DNA of 35,241 nucleotides from Chloroflexota bacterium (GTDB taxonomy: Bacteria; Chloroflexota; Anaerolineae; JAAEKA01): assembly GCA_029558955.1 (NCBI GenBank), contig JAKQCW010000081.1:1-35241 (forward strand), given 5' to 3'. Numbering within the stretch: position 1 is the first letter of the stretch; each line of letters starts with the position of its first letter. Below are positions 17,032-26,027 of the stretch, piece after piece. Position numbers and translations under genes: made by a program. The notes under the pieces are model-generated. The model was given only the letters and a program-made list of their open reading frames with translations. It did not search any database and was not told where the DNA came from.

Positions 17032-18482
17032 GATTGATCCACCACATCGTCCAACAAGATAGCAAAATCATGCAGAGCGTTCGAGTGCTGGTGATCGAGC
17101 TCGGCCTGCCCGGCTTCTACGATGCGTCGACAGATAACGACTACGGCCGGCGCTTCTTGTCCTGCTCGCAACCTGGTCAATTCTCCTAACACATGTCGGT
17201 TGATGCGGCGTCCGGCCGCCGGGTGGAACTCCCAGGCTGTGACGACAGCTCGCGCATAGTGTTCGGCTGAAGCCACAGAGTCGCGCGCTTCCCGTATCGC
17301 TACCAGCCCCAGCAGTGCATGGGCGTTGGCCAGGCTCTCGTCGTTGTGGGCTTCTTGCGCAGTCTGCATGGCCCGGATGGCCAACAACCTGACTTCTTTC
17401 CAGCAGGCTTGATGTGCGTGCAGCAGGGCCATGTTGACTAGCACGCTGGCCAGACCGTGCTGGTCGCCGATCTCAGTCTTGAGCGCGGCAGCCAGCGCCA
17501 GGTTGCTTTCAGCCCCGCCAAACCGGGCCAACTGGCGCTGGGCCATGCCCAGATGGTTGAGGCTGGCGCTGGCGCCGTGCCGATCGCCCAAGTTCTGGTA
17601 GATGGCCAGGGCCTCACGGTGGACGTTGATGGCTGCCTCATGCTCCCCCTGGCCCTGCAAAGCCACACCCAGGTTGTCCAGGGCAATGGCCTGGCTGCGC
17701 ATGTCGCTCTGCTCTGCGGCCAGCGTCAGGCTGCGTAGAAAGCAGTCCACGGCTCGCTCATACTCGCCCAGGCTGTCCAGCACGCAGCCCAGGTTGCACA
17801 GGGTCGCCGCCTGCGCGTGCACCGACCCGGCCTCCGCGAAGACCTCCAGGCTGGTCTCGTAGCACTCTAGGGCCTCCTCGTAGTCGCCCAACACAAAAAG
17901 GATATGCCCCAGCCCGCTCAGACACATGGCGGCCGAGTGGACGTCACCCGCCTCCAGAAAGATATCCAGGCTGCGCTGAAACGCGGCCGTCGCCTCGCTC
18001 CAGCGTCCGGTCGTGTAGTGCTCGACGCCGATGTTGAGCAGCGCCTGCGCCTCGCCGTAGGCGTCTTCTCCCTCGCGGTAGACCTCCGCCGCTTGCCCGT
18101 ACACGACTGAAGCCTCTGCTTGCCGTCCCTGATCGCTGAACAAGTTGCCCAGCGTCATCAAGGCCCAGGTCCGGCCGATCGGGTCGCTGCACTGCTTTAG
18201 CATCTGCTCCGCCTGGTACAGGTTCTGCTCTGCCTGTCGCCAGTCAGCCGTCTTGGCCAGAAGGCCGCCGCGTCCCAGGCGGAAGTAAGCCCGACCCAAC
18301 TCGCCCAGCTCATGGCGGGCCAGCTCACTCAACAGGCGTTTAGCCTGGGGCAGGTTCCATGCCTCCAGCGCCGTGCCCAGCTCGCGGCGCCACAGGGCGA
18401 ACGCATCGCTGCCGGTTGCCTCGAATCGCACGCTCAGCAGCTCTTGCACGTAGTCGTCAATGGAGGGCGTGACCTGACTCAC
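17028..18482 (-). CDS. TPR protein (about 9 repeats)
   Basis: 484 aa. The shared N-terminal module occupies residues 5-65 (SIDDYVQELLSVRF, FALWRRELG, AKRLLSELARHEL). About nine TPRs of 40 residues follow (65-430), such as LDNLGVALQGQGEHEAAINV. The C-terminal 50 residues are helical. Translation starts at a GTG overlapping the macro-domain gene stop (GTGA, 18479-18482), which couples it to a protein bearing the amyloid-like motif. It is likely the TPR partner of that protein, but this is inference. Confidence 0.88.
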   Translation of the reverse strand: MSQVTPSIDDYVQELLSVRFEATGSDAFALWRRELGTALEAWNLPQAKRLLSELARHELGELGRAYFRLGRGGLLAKTADWRQAEQNLYQAEQMLKQCSDPIGRTWALMTLGNLFSDQGRQAEASVVYGQAAEVYREGEDAYGEAQALLNIGVEHYTTGRWSEATAAFQRSLDIFLEAGDVHSAAMCLSGLGHILFVLGDYEEALECYETSLEVFAEAGSVHAQAATLCNLGCVLDSLGEYERAVDCFLRSLTLAAEQSDMRSQAIALDNLGVALQGQGEHEAAINVHREALAIYQNLGDRHGASASLNHLGMAQRQLARFGGAESNLALAAALKTEIGDQHGLASVLVNMALLHAHQACWKEVRLLAIRAMQTAQEAHNDESLANAHALLGLVAIREARDSVASAEHYARAVVTAWEFHPAAGRRINRHVLGELTRLRAGQEAPAVVVICRRIVEAGQAELDHQHSNALHDFAILLDDVVDQS

Positions 18483-19294
18483 GTCTGTTCAGACCGACCC
18501 ATTTCTGTCGGTTCCTCATGAAGGGCTACTGATGCTTCATCCCCGATGACAACTCCCCTGCCTTCTTCAATGCTGACTTGGTACTTCGCCCCGCTAAAGA
18601 CCTGGTTATAGACTAACACATTGCGTTGTGCGTTCTGCAGGGCAGCCAGAATATTTTCGCGCGGGCGATCTGGAATATCCAGCATCGCAATGGCATCCGA
18701 CGCTTGGCGTAACTGATCCAGAATGATGCGAAACACAAAGGTTCGATCGACAAACCACTGAAAGTGCTTAGGATCACGCGATACGAGGTAGACCGTCTCG
18801 AGTTCACCCGCCTCGACCTGAAGGGCTGTAACAACAGCTTGAACCAGAAGCGCTGTGACATGGGCCGGTTCCACTGCGCCGATCCTCGTGCCCCAGGGGG
18901 TGAACGCAATCGACTTCAAGCCCAGCGCCGCTGCCACGCTGATGCACTTCTGGGCGACCGATGTAACGATACTGTCGATAATCAGCGTCTTGGAGGGGTG
19001 TTCAAACGCCCAGTCAACGACAACCGCATGAAAGAGGTATCTTGCTTTCAAGCGCGGTCCCGGCGGGGTGATGATCACGTCGCCCAATATGAAAGGAGCA
19101 TGAAAGCCCAGCGCCTGAGCGATCGAACCATCGCCATCGGCCTCGATCACCCATGGTGCGGCCTGCAACGGCCATCCAAGTTTGCTAGTGCCGGAGGGCT
19201 GAACCAGTGCGTCGGCCTGCAAGGTCTTGATGTCAATCTGAACTGGTTTGAGAGTGACGTTACCTACCTTAAAACCTGGTTCTACGGCTGTCAT
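18479..19294 (-). CDS. Macro-domain protein with C-terminal amyloid-like motif
   Basis: A 271-aa protein. Residues 20-160 read as a macro domain, the fold that binds ADP-ribose and related nucleotides: DALVQPSG (28-35), GDVIITPP (71-78), RYLFHAVVVDW (85-95) and LGLKSIAFTPWGT (124-136). The VNAAN-type asparagine used by hydrolytic members is replaced (VQPSG), so binding without hydrolysis is likelier. A helical segment follows (160-230). The C-terminus carries the shared motif, Y238 to V256, KYQVSIEEGRGVVIGDEASV. Its ATG overlaps the STAND ATPase stop (ATGA, 19291-19294). It may sense ADP-ribose signals or ADP-ribosylated partners and join the assembly through the motif. Confidence 0.75.
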   Translation of the reverse strand: MTAVEPGFKVGNVTLKPVQIDIKTLQADALVQPSGTSKLGWPLQAAPWVIEADGDGSIAQALGFHAPFILGDVIITPPGPRLKARYLFHAVVVDWAFEHPSKTLIIDSIVTSVAQKCISVAAALGLKSIAFTPWGTRIGAVEPAHVTALLVQAVVTALQVEAGELETVYLVSRDPKHFQWFVDRTFVFRIILDQLRQASDAIAMLDIPDRPRENILAALQNAQRNVLVYNQVFSGAKYQVSIEEGRGVVIGDEASVALHEEPTEMGRSEQT

Positions 19295-20724
19295 GATCTC
19301 GTGTCACCTTGCGCTTCTGCGCCTTGAGCGCTCGCGGTTGCGTCTTGGAACAATTGCTGGACATGCGTCTCATCACCGATGATCACGCCTGTTGCCGGAC
19401 CGTAGATGTTCAAAACGTACTTGCCGGCCGTTGTTACTTGGTCGGCCTTACTCGCCTCTTGCGCTGGCTCAGCAATGCCGGCCTTCTTGGCGTAATAGGT
19501 CATCAGTCGCCTGGTCAGCCGGTCATACTCGCTCTGGCTGGTGAACTTCAGCCGTTCCAGCAACAGCTCGCGGATCTTGTCGTGGAACTTCAACCCATAG
19601 GGGTGGCGCTCAACGAAAGAGTGCCGGCGCAGCTTGTCGTAAATCGTACGGGCATCGGCCAGGCTGACCTCCAGGGTTACGCTCACGGTCTCTGGGTCGA
19701 ACCAGCGAGCCACGACGCCCCGCTCCAGGAACGCCTGTACCTCGGCCGTTTTCTCCTCGCGCAGGATGCGCTCCAGCAGCTTGCTGGCCACGAAATCCCG
19801 GTCGGCGCTAGCTTCGAGCGCGCCCACAGCCTCCCAGCCGCCAGCCTCCCTGGCCAGGTGGCGCACCAGCACCAGCAACATCGGATAGCCGCCCGTGAAG
19901 CGGTAGACCTGATCCAGCGCGATGGCATCCCTCAGCCCGAAATGGCGCAGGTAGGCCTTGGCGTCGATCTCGTCTAGCTCCGGCAGAGGCAAAGCATGCA
20001 CCGCATCCGCCAGGTCGCTCCAGTCGAAGTTGACCCGGTGCAGCTCGTTGCGGCCCAGGATCACCACGCGCACACCCTCGGGCAGGCCGGGCGCCAACGT
20101 GCGACACACCCAGTCGTCCAGGCCCTCCATCTCCTCGTAGGTATCGAACACCAGGGCTGCGGGCCGGCGCAGCTCGGCCAGGCCCGACTGCAGGCCGTCG
20201 ACGAAGGTGGCTGTCAATACCCGTTCCGCGCCGCGCAGGTAGCGCTCCAGGGCAAAGCGGTTGCTCACCGTGCGCTTGACCCCCTCGGCGACGCCGCTGC
20301 CCAGCCCGCCGATGATCGACGCCAGGCCGGCCGGGTCCTTGACATTGCCCACCACATCGAACAGCGCGCCGATGCCGCCGCCTTGCTGCAGGACCTGGTG
20401 GACGACCAGGTAGTCGCGGAACTCGCGATCGAAGGGGCGCAGGCTGTCAGCCAGCGGCTCGCCGGCCGGAGTTGCGGCTAGGCCCTCGGCAAAGAGGCCC
20501 AGGATGCGATCGGGCGTCAGGTCGGGGCGGATGCCGTCGACGCTGGCCAGGGGAATGCCCTGCGCCTCAGCGTGTGCAGCCAGCTTCTGACCAACCACCG
20601 TCTTGCCGATGCCGCCGGGGCCGTAGATGTTAAGCAGATGATACGCCGTTCGGCCGGCGACCAGGTCGTCGAAAAGCTTGACTTCGCTCTGGCGGCCGAC
20701 GATGAAGGGGTTGGATTGCGCCAT
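19291..20724 (-). CDS. STAND-type ATPase with C-terminal amyloid-like motif
   Basis: A 477-aa P-loop NTPase. It has an N-terminal box FIVGRQSEVKLF (7-18), Walker A GPGGIGKT (35-42), Walker B LVFDTYEEME (191-200), and a sensor arginine in VVILGRNE (220-227). A helical lid with GGYPMLL and a winged-helix region (about 340-420, ending FHDKIRELLLERL) follow. Such proteins act as ATP-driven switches that oligomerise when a sensor is engaged. Here the TPR sensor is a separate gene 3 bases upstream. The tail holds the shared motif, Y436 to F459 (KYVLNIYGPATGVIIGDETH). AGAGGA lies about ten bases before the ATG. Confidence 0.85.
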   Translation of the reverse strand: MAQSNPFIVGRQSEVKLFDDLVAGRTAYHLLNIYGPGGIGKTVVGQKLAAHAEAQGIPLASVDGIRPDLTPDRILGLFAEGLAATPAGEPLADSLRPFDREFRDYLVVHQVLQQGGGIGALFDVVGNVKDPAGLASIIGGLGSGVAEGVKRTVSNRFALERYLRGAERVLTATFVDGLQSGLAELRRPAALVFDTYEEMEGLDDWVCRTLAPGLPEGVRVVILGRNELHRVNFDWSDLADAVHALPLPELDEIDAKAYLRHFGLRDAIALDQVYRFTGGYPMLLVLVRHLAREAGGWEAVGALEASADRDFVASKLLERILREEKTAEVQAFLERGVVARWFDPETVSVTLEVSLADARTIYDKLRRHSFVERHPYGLKFHDKIRELLLERLKFTSQSEYDRLTRRLMTYYAKKAGIAEPAQEASKADQVTTAGKYVLNIYGPATGVIIGDETHVQQLFQDATASAQGAEAQGDTRS

Positions 20725-20727
20725 GGG

Positions 20728-22674
20728 TTATGCTTCCTCTTCTGTCAATTCGATCGGGGTTACTGCTTCTTCGAGCACGGTGAGGTTGTGTCTCACCTGC
20801 TTGGCCGTGTCCACATCGCCGACGACTTCAAGCACTGCCAGCGCCTGCAGCCAGGTCTCTTCGGCTGCCTCCAACTCGCCCAGACGGAATTGCACGCCGC
20901 CCAGGTTGTTGCGCGCTTGCGCCGCCTCGCGGCGGTGGCCTAAGCGATCGTAGATGCTGACCGCCTGTTCATAGTTGTGCTGCGCCCGCGCCAGGTCACC
21001 CGCAGCTCGCGCAAAGAAACCCAGGTTGTGGATCGCCTGGGCCTCCAGCACGGGAAAACCCAGCCGTTGCGCCAGCGCCAGGCCGACTTTGGTGCGCTCC
21101 TGCGCCAGGGCCGCCTGTCCCTGGCGATGCGCCAGGAAGCCCAGGCTGATCAATGTCAGCGTCTCGTCCTCGGCATTGCCGTAGCGGCGGGCGATGTCCA
21201 GGGACTGCTCCAGCGCGTCCGTCGCTGCAGCAAAGTCGCCGGCCGCCTCTGCCAGCAACCCCAGGTTGTGCCAGGCGACGCCGGCGGTGGCCTCATCGCC
21301 GTGCGCCTGGCTGATGGCCAACGCCCGTTCGAAAGCGGCGCGCGCGGCGTCCCGATCCCCACGCTGATGAGATAGCTCACCCAGGTTAATCAGCGCGCCT
21401 GCTTCGCCGCTGGGGCTGCCCACCTGCCGGAACAGGGCGAGGCTTTGATCGAGGGCGGCCTGCGCCTCACCCCAGCGCCCCAGGTCGGCGTAGACGACGC
21501 TCAGGTTGCTCAGCACACGCGCCTGGGTCAGCGGATCGCCCAGGATAGTCGCCGCATCTTGGGCCTCACGATACCATGCCAACGCTTCATCATAGCGGCC
21601 CTGGACGCGCGCCAGGCTGCCAAGGCTGTGGCGCACCTGCGCCGCTGCATCCGCATGGCCCAGCTCATCCAGGATGGCCATCGCCTGCCGGTACTGCGTC
21701 TCTGCAGTGGCCCATTCCCCAGCCTCCTGGGCTAGGGTGGCCAGGTTGCTGAGGGTACGCGCCTCGCCGCCCCGATCGCCGAAATCGCGGAATATCGCCA
21801 GCGCAGCCTCGTGCCACCCCTGCGCCTCCGCCGGGCGACCGCGACCGCCCAGCACCACGCCGAGGGTATTCAGGACATTGGCCTGCGCCACGGGGTCGCC
21901 GAGCGCCTGGAAGATGCGCAACGCCTCGATCAGCTTGGCCTCCGCCGCCTCGAAGCGGTCACGTCGGTACTCGATGAGCGCCCCGTCGTGCAGCGTGCCG
22001 GCCAACGCGTGCAGGTCGTCCGCCTGCCGGCTGAGCGCAATGCTTTTCTCGTAGAGCGCAGCGGCTTCGTCCCACCGCCCTTGCGACCGGCGCACCGCGG
22101 CCAGGGCGGACAACGCCTTAGCTTCGCCCGCGACGTCCTCCAGGGTCCGGTAGAGGTCGAGCGCCTGCCGATAGGCCGCGTCCGCTTCATCCCAACGGGC
22201 CAGGTCGTCGAGCAGGTTGCCCAAGTTGAAGGCATTGGCGGCCAACGCATGTTGGTCGCCAAGCTCGGCAAAGAGTGTGCCGGCCTGCTGGAGGTAGCCG
22301 GCCGCTGACACTGCGTCGCCGTTCACGTCGGCCAGCATGCCCAGGTGGCCCAACGTGCGCGCCTCGCCGTGGCAGTCGGCTAGCGAGCGATACACGTCCC
22401 GTAAGTCCTGGAGCAGGCGACCCGCGCGCGGCCAGTCCCCTCCCTCGATGGCCAGCACCGCCTCTTCCTCCCGCACGCGCGCCCGGCCATGCTCCGACAG
22501 CGGCCACGCCTTGGCCGCGTTCAGCAGCCGGCGGCAGTCGTCCAGCAGGTACACGTCGCGGAACTCGACCATTGCCGTCTCCCATTCGTCCAGGCCAGCG
22601 GATTCGTCGGCGAGGACGAGGAGACGGAGGCGTTCGAGGTCGTAGGTGAGGTCGTCAGGCGAAGCTCCTATCAT
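20728..22674 (-). CDS. TPR protein with 13 regular 40-residue repeats
   Basis: 648 aa. The N-terminal module (residues 5-75: DLTYDLERLRLL, LDEWETAM, DDCRRLLNAAKAW) matches that in other TPR genes of this operon. Thirteen consecutive 40-residue TPRs run from about 100 to 625, for example LNTLGVVLGGRGRPAEAQGW and LNLGELSHQRGDRDAARAAF, usually closing with GD/GH. The C-terminus is acidic (ELTEEEA). It ends 3 bases before the STAND ATPase start, so the two together look like one sensor-NTPase split over two genes. It begins 6 bases after the orphan fragment upstream. No catalytic domain is present. Confidence 0.9.
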   Translation of the reverse strand: MIGASPDDLTYDLERLRLLVLADESAGLDEWETAMVEFRDVYLLDDCRRLLNAAKAWPLSEHGRARVREEEAVLAIEGGDWPRAGRLLQDLRDVYRSLADCHGEARTLGHLGMLADVNGDAVSAAGYLQQAGTLFAELGDQHALAANAFNLGNLLDDLARWDEADAAYRQALDLYRTLEDVAGEAKALSALAAVRRSQGRWDEAAALYEKSIALSRQADDLHALAGTLHDGALIEYRRDRFEAAEAKLIEALRIFQALGDPVAQANVLNTLGVVLGGRGRPAEAQGWHEAALAIFRDFGDRGGEARTLSNLATLAQEAGEWATAETQYRQAMAILDELGHADAAAQVRHSLGSLARVQGRYDEALAWYREAQDAATILGDPLTQARVLSNLSVVYADLGRWGEAQAALDQSLALFRQVGSPSGEAGALINLGELSHQRGDRDAARAAFERALAISQAHGDEATAGVAWHNLGLLAEAAGDFAAATDALEQSLDIARRYGNAEDETLTLISLGFLAHRQGQAALAQERTKVGLALAQRLGFPVLEAQAIHNLGFFARAAGDLARAQHNYEQAVSIYDRLGHRREAAQARNNLGGVQFRLGELEAAEETWLQALAVLEVVGDVDTAKQVRHNLTVLEEAVTPIELTEEEA

Positions 22675-22680
22675 CGCAAT

Positions 22681-23064
22681 CTACTGTGCATGTGTGTCTG
22701 GTGAATACCATTGGATATCCCACCAACGTGCTGTAGCCTGCATACTGTTCCACAGAGCTACTGCGACACCGGCTTTTTCTATGACCGGCGCAGCAGCAGC
22801 CAAGGTGCACCACAGATCTACTCTGGATAGATCAGCGGCCTTCTGAAGTGCTGCCGCAGCAATGGGTAGAAGATCAACATGTAGTCGGTCACTTGCCTCC
22901 AGAGTCTCGTCAAACAGGGTGTTCAGTTCGTATGCTCGCTCATCTCGCTCCTCATGAATCAAGATACTATGCAATTCTGACGCTAGCATGTCCCGTAGGT
23001 AGCCGGCGGATGATGGCGACTTGTCAGAGGATGCTGAGCGCAAGCGATCCTGAAGCTTAATCAA
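22681..23064 (-). CDS. 127-aa ORF, probable 3' remnant of the IS66-split gene
   Basis: I do not recognise this protein. It is helical and rich in Leu/Ala/Glu (SELHSILIHEERDERAYELN, then LPIAAAALQKAADL). The only start is a TTG at 23064, and the frame is open back into the IS66 end (VVTKYSRLIKL), as expected for the tail of a gene whose front was removed. The front is probably the truncated ATPase at 24016-24327 on the other side of the element. It is followed after 6 bases by the TPR gene. It could also be an independent small gene. Confidence 0.5.
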   Translation of the reverse strand: MIKLQDRLRSASSDKSPSSAGYLRDMLASELHSILIHEERDERAYELNTLFDETLEASDRLHVDLLPIAAAALQKAADLSRVDLWCTLAAAAPVIEKAGVAVALWNSMQATARWWDIQWYSPDTHAQ

Positions 23065-23077
23065 ACGACTGTACTTT

Positions 23078-24048
23078 GTAACTACTCAGGCTAGCGGTGA
23101 GCGTTGAGCACCAACGAGCTTTGGAATAAAAGGTGTGCCGGTCAGCGCCAGGTTGAGGACGTCAAGGACGTTCTCGCCATTCTTGCGAGCAGTGGAGATG
23201 TAGCTGCGGATGTGGCAGAAGCTCTGAGCACCCTGTTGGATACGAAAACAGCCTGAGACCTTCTGCTTCAACTTGACCATGCGGACATCACGTTCCGCTT
23301 GGTTGTTGTCAAACGGCACCTTACCATCGTAGAGAAAGGCAAGCACAGCGGGTTTGTGGCGGTGCAACCGATCCAAGAGGTTCTTAGCTGGGCTTTGTTT
23401 GATGCGACCACGCTTCTTGATCCGTGGACCGTACTGCACGGGCTGCGTGACCTCGACTGGAAACTGGCCCTTGCTGATCCGACCGCAGTGTGGACACTGC
23501 TTGACTTCAGCTTGATGTTCTGTCACTTCGATCCGCAGCGGCGGCAGATCGAACACCTGCCGTTTCTCGTGCCGGTGGGCTGGCATCGCTTCTAACGACT
23601 CGCTACAATGCTGGCAACGCTGTACCGCATGCGTCTTGATGTGATCAGGATCTGCTACCGCCTTCAACGTATGCCCAGCGTGGCCCGGCTGACCACCACT
23701 GCGTTTGCCGCTCGATTGACGCAAACTGCGGGTGCGAGGCTTCTTCAAGCCGACACTGGAAGGCGGTTTCCCACTGTTGCTGCTGTTCTTGGCCAGTTGG
23801 TCTTCCAACGTGCGGACCCGATCCTCCAGACGCCCTATGGTTTCTTGCTGCTGCTGCACCACTGCCAGTAGATCAGCTTGTTGAGCAACCACTTGCATCA
23901 CCAAGGCGACAACGGCTTCTTCGCCTTGAGCGTAGGCTCGGTGGATATCTTCCAGCGACGGTATCCGCAGCATTTCCATGGCCTTATTGTCGCTGATTCT
24001 GCTATTTTGGCAACCTTAACGCGTCAGGCCACAGGCCTGAGTAGTTAC
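23078..24048 (-). mobile_element. Defective 971-bp IS66-family element
   Basis: Terminal inverted repeats of at least 14 bases, GTAACTACTCAGGC at 23078-23091 and its exact complement at 24035-24048, begin with the GTAA typical of IS66. Flanking octamers (TGTACTTT and GACAAGAG) do not match, so there is no target duplication. Full IS66 elements are about 2-2.6 kb and carry accessory ORFs; this one has only an internally deleted transposase. It interrupts the P-loop of a STAND-type ATPase gene in the same orientation as the operon. Confidence 0.85.
23086..23979 (-). pseudogene. Internally deleted IS66 transposase (TnpC)
   Basis: 297 aa against roughly 480-520 for an intact protein. Residues 25-65 are the leucine-rich coiled coil, 65-110 the NSSNSGKPPSS linker, and 122-165 the zinc finger (CQHC, CPHC). 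The sequence reaches VTQPVQYGPRI (about 187) and then jumps in frame to the C-terminal part KQSPAKNLLDRLHRHKPA. This retains the last catalytic Glu (E229 in FDNNQAERDVRMVK). The first two catalytic aspartates and about 200 residues are missing, so it cannot transpose on its own. Confidence 0.9.
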
Positions 24049-24327
24049 GACAAGAGAAGTCTTGCCGATGCCAGGTTCTCCGACAATAACAAGATAGCCA
24101 CGATCTTGCTCCGAGAGAAAGCGATCAATGCGGTCCACAACAAATGCGCGCCCCACAAAACGCCTGCTACGCTCCTCAATCAGTGTAGAGAACGTAATGA
24201 GTTTGTCCGCTAACGAAGCGTCACGCTCAAGGAAGTACTGGTAGACGACGTTGCTGTCGCCGATGACCACACCGCGTGCGTCGTGCAGTTCCACATGATA
24301 CTTAGTGCCGGCAAGAGTTGCGTCCAT
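24016..24327 (-). pseudogene. STAND-type ATPase truncated by IS66 insertion
   Basis: Only the N-terminal 90 or so residues survive. The shared amyloid-like motif is at the very start, Y10 to F32 (KYHVELHDARGVVIGDSN). A segment with FVGRAFVVDRIDRFL follows, and the Walker A GEPGIGKTS (82-90) sits directly at the element boundary (24049). The last residues shown by the frame are read from IS66 DNA. Intact relatives would carry several hundred more residues. Neither the rest of the NTPase nor most of its C-terminus is in the window, so insertion was accompanied by deletion. The start is 7 bases after the preceding TPR gene. Confidence 0.8.
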
Positions 24328-24334
24328 CTTTGGG

Positions 24335-26023
24335 TTACCTGCCTAACCGTGTGAGTTGCTCGATTCCATCGTCGACCAGATCAGCCCAGCCGTTGTCGCG
24401 CCAATAGTCGATCACATATCGGGCCAGGAAAGATGCCCGCTCCGGCTCACCCAGCTCGACCGATCTCGTCACGTGTTGAGCCAGGGTATCGACGCTCTTC
24501 CGATAGCGCGCCTCGTCCTCGTACTGCCGGGCGATGACCGAGGCGGTGGCGTAGTAATTGTACGCACCAGTGGCTCCTTGTTCAAACGCCGCGTCGCCCA
24601 GCAGCCAGGCCATATTGACCAGCCAGCGGCCGTAGCCGTGTTCCTGGGCCAGCTCCCATGCCGGCCGCAGGATTTCGACAAGCTCCTCCTCGGACTGCCC
24701 TTGCGCATGGGCGATCATGGCGAACTTGTAGTGGGTCTCGACTTCGGCCAGGGGGTCCTGCCGTTGGCGCTGTACAGCCAGCGCGTCGTGCAACAGCGCT
24801 TCGGCCTCGGCCCAGCGTTCCTGCCTCATGCGCAGCGTCCCCAGCGCGCTCAGCGCCGCCTCTTGCACATGCAGGTCTTGCTGCTGCCGGCTGATGGCCA
24901 GTGCGTCCTGGGTCGTCGTCTCGGCTCGCTCGATCTGGCCCAGCTCGCGCAGCGCGGCGCCCAGGCTGATCAGCGCACGTGCTTCGCCTGCCAGGTCGCC
25001 GCTGCGGGAATAGAGGTCCAGGCTGCGCTGCTGGTGGTCCAACGCCGCGTCAAGGTGCTCTTCCAAGCTCTCGACACGGCCCAGATTGCCCAGCATCAGC
25101 GCCTGACCGCGCTGATCGGCCAGCATCTCATACAGAGCCAAGGCATCCTGGTAGCATGAGCGCGCGCGTTCCAGCCGGCCCTGAACCTGATGCACGGCGC
25201 CGATGTTCCCCAACGCCTGCGCCTGGCCGCCAAGATCCTGCACCTGCTGGGCTGTGGCCAGGCTTTGGGTGTAGTAGTCGATGGCCTGGTCGAGCCGTCC
25301 CTGCTGCCGGGCCAGCAATCCCAGGCTGTTGAGCACGTCCACCACAGGCCGCAGGTCGCCGAAGATGCGCAAGACCTGGAGCGCCTGCTCGTAGGCTGCG
25401 GACGCCAGGGCCAGGTCGCCGCGGCGGCGATAGACCTGCCCTAGGTTGATCTGCGCCCGTGCCACGCCTTGCGGCTGGCCCAATTGGCTGTACAGCGCCT
25501 GCGCCCGCTCCAACTCAGCCGCGCCAGCCTGATCGTCGCCCAGGCTGACCAGCGCCAGGCCCAGGTTGTTGCGCATCATGGCTTCCTCGGTCTGGCCGGC
25601 CCAGTCGGGCAGCAGGCGGGCCAGGGCCTGGCGGTAACGCTCGACGGCCTGGTGCAGCTCGCCGCGCGCCTGGGACAGCGTACCCAGGTCGTTGAGCACC
25701 CGGCTGGCGTTGAAGTCGTCGCCGGTCTGGTCGAAAAGCGCCAGGCTGCGCAGGAAGTCGGCCTGGCTGCGCTCGTAGTCCTCCAGCAGCAACTCCAGCA
25801 GCGCCTGGCAGCGCAATGCGATAGCCTGGCTGTGCAGCGAGAGCCAGATGCCGCTGCCCTTAATGCCGGCCAGCAACAGCCGGCACTCGTCGACCGCGTT
25901 GTCCATCCAGGCATGTACGAAACGGTCCGCCCAGCGGTACACACCGTCATGGTCGTCCTGCACGATGGCCAGGCGGAAGTACTCGATTTGGTGGGCGATG
26001 GCGGGAGGGGAAAAGGCGGCCAT
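24335..26023 (-). CDS. TPR protein (about 10 repeats)
   Basis: 562 aa from the ATG at 26023, which has AGAGGA just upstream and lies 4 bases after the previous stop. A longer frame to 26296 only overlaps the upstream gene and lacks TPR character. Residues 5-70 are the shared N-terminal module (AIAHQIEYFRLAI, YRWADRFVHAW, DECRLLLAGIKG). About ten 40-residue TPRs follow, such as LNSLGLLARQQGRLDQAIDY. The C-terminal 90 residues are helical (YGRWLVNMAWLLGDAAFE). It is the likely sensor partner of the ATPase that is now interrupted by IS66. Confidence 0.88.
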   Translation of the reverse strand: MAAFSPPAIAHQIEYFRLAIVQDDHDGVYRWADRFVHAWMDNAVDECRLLLAGIKGSGIWLSLHSQAIALRCQALLELLLEDYERSQADFLRSLALFDQTGDDFNASRVLNDLGTLSQARGELHQAVERYRQALARLLPDWAGQTEEAMMRNNLGLALVSLGDDQAGAAELERAQALYSQLGQPQGVARAQINLGQVYRRRGDLALASAAYEQALQVLRIFGDLRPVVDVLNSLGLLARQQGRLDQAIDYYTQSLATAQQVQDLGGQAQALGNIGAVHQVQGRLERARSCYQDALALYEMLADQRGQALMLGNLGRVESLEEHLDAALDHQQRSLDLYSRSGDLAGEARALISLGAALRELGQIERAETTTQDALAISRQQQDLHVQEAALSALGTLRMRQERWAEAEALLHDALAVQRQRQDPLAEVETHYKFAMIAHAQGQSEEELVEILRPAWELAQEHGYGRWLVNMAWLLGDAAFEQGATGAYNYYATASVIARQYEDEARYRKSVDTLAQHVTRSVELGEPERASFLARYVIDYWRDNGWADLVDDGIEQLTRLGR

Positions 26024-26027
26024 TGGG

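Noticed and set aside
23070..24056. IS66 target-site duplication
   Set aside because: The 8-base flanks TGTACTTT and GACAAGAG do not match in either orientation.
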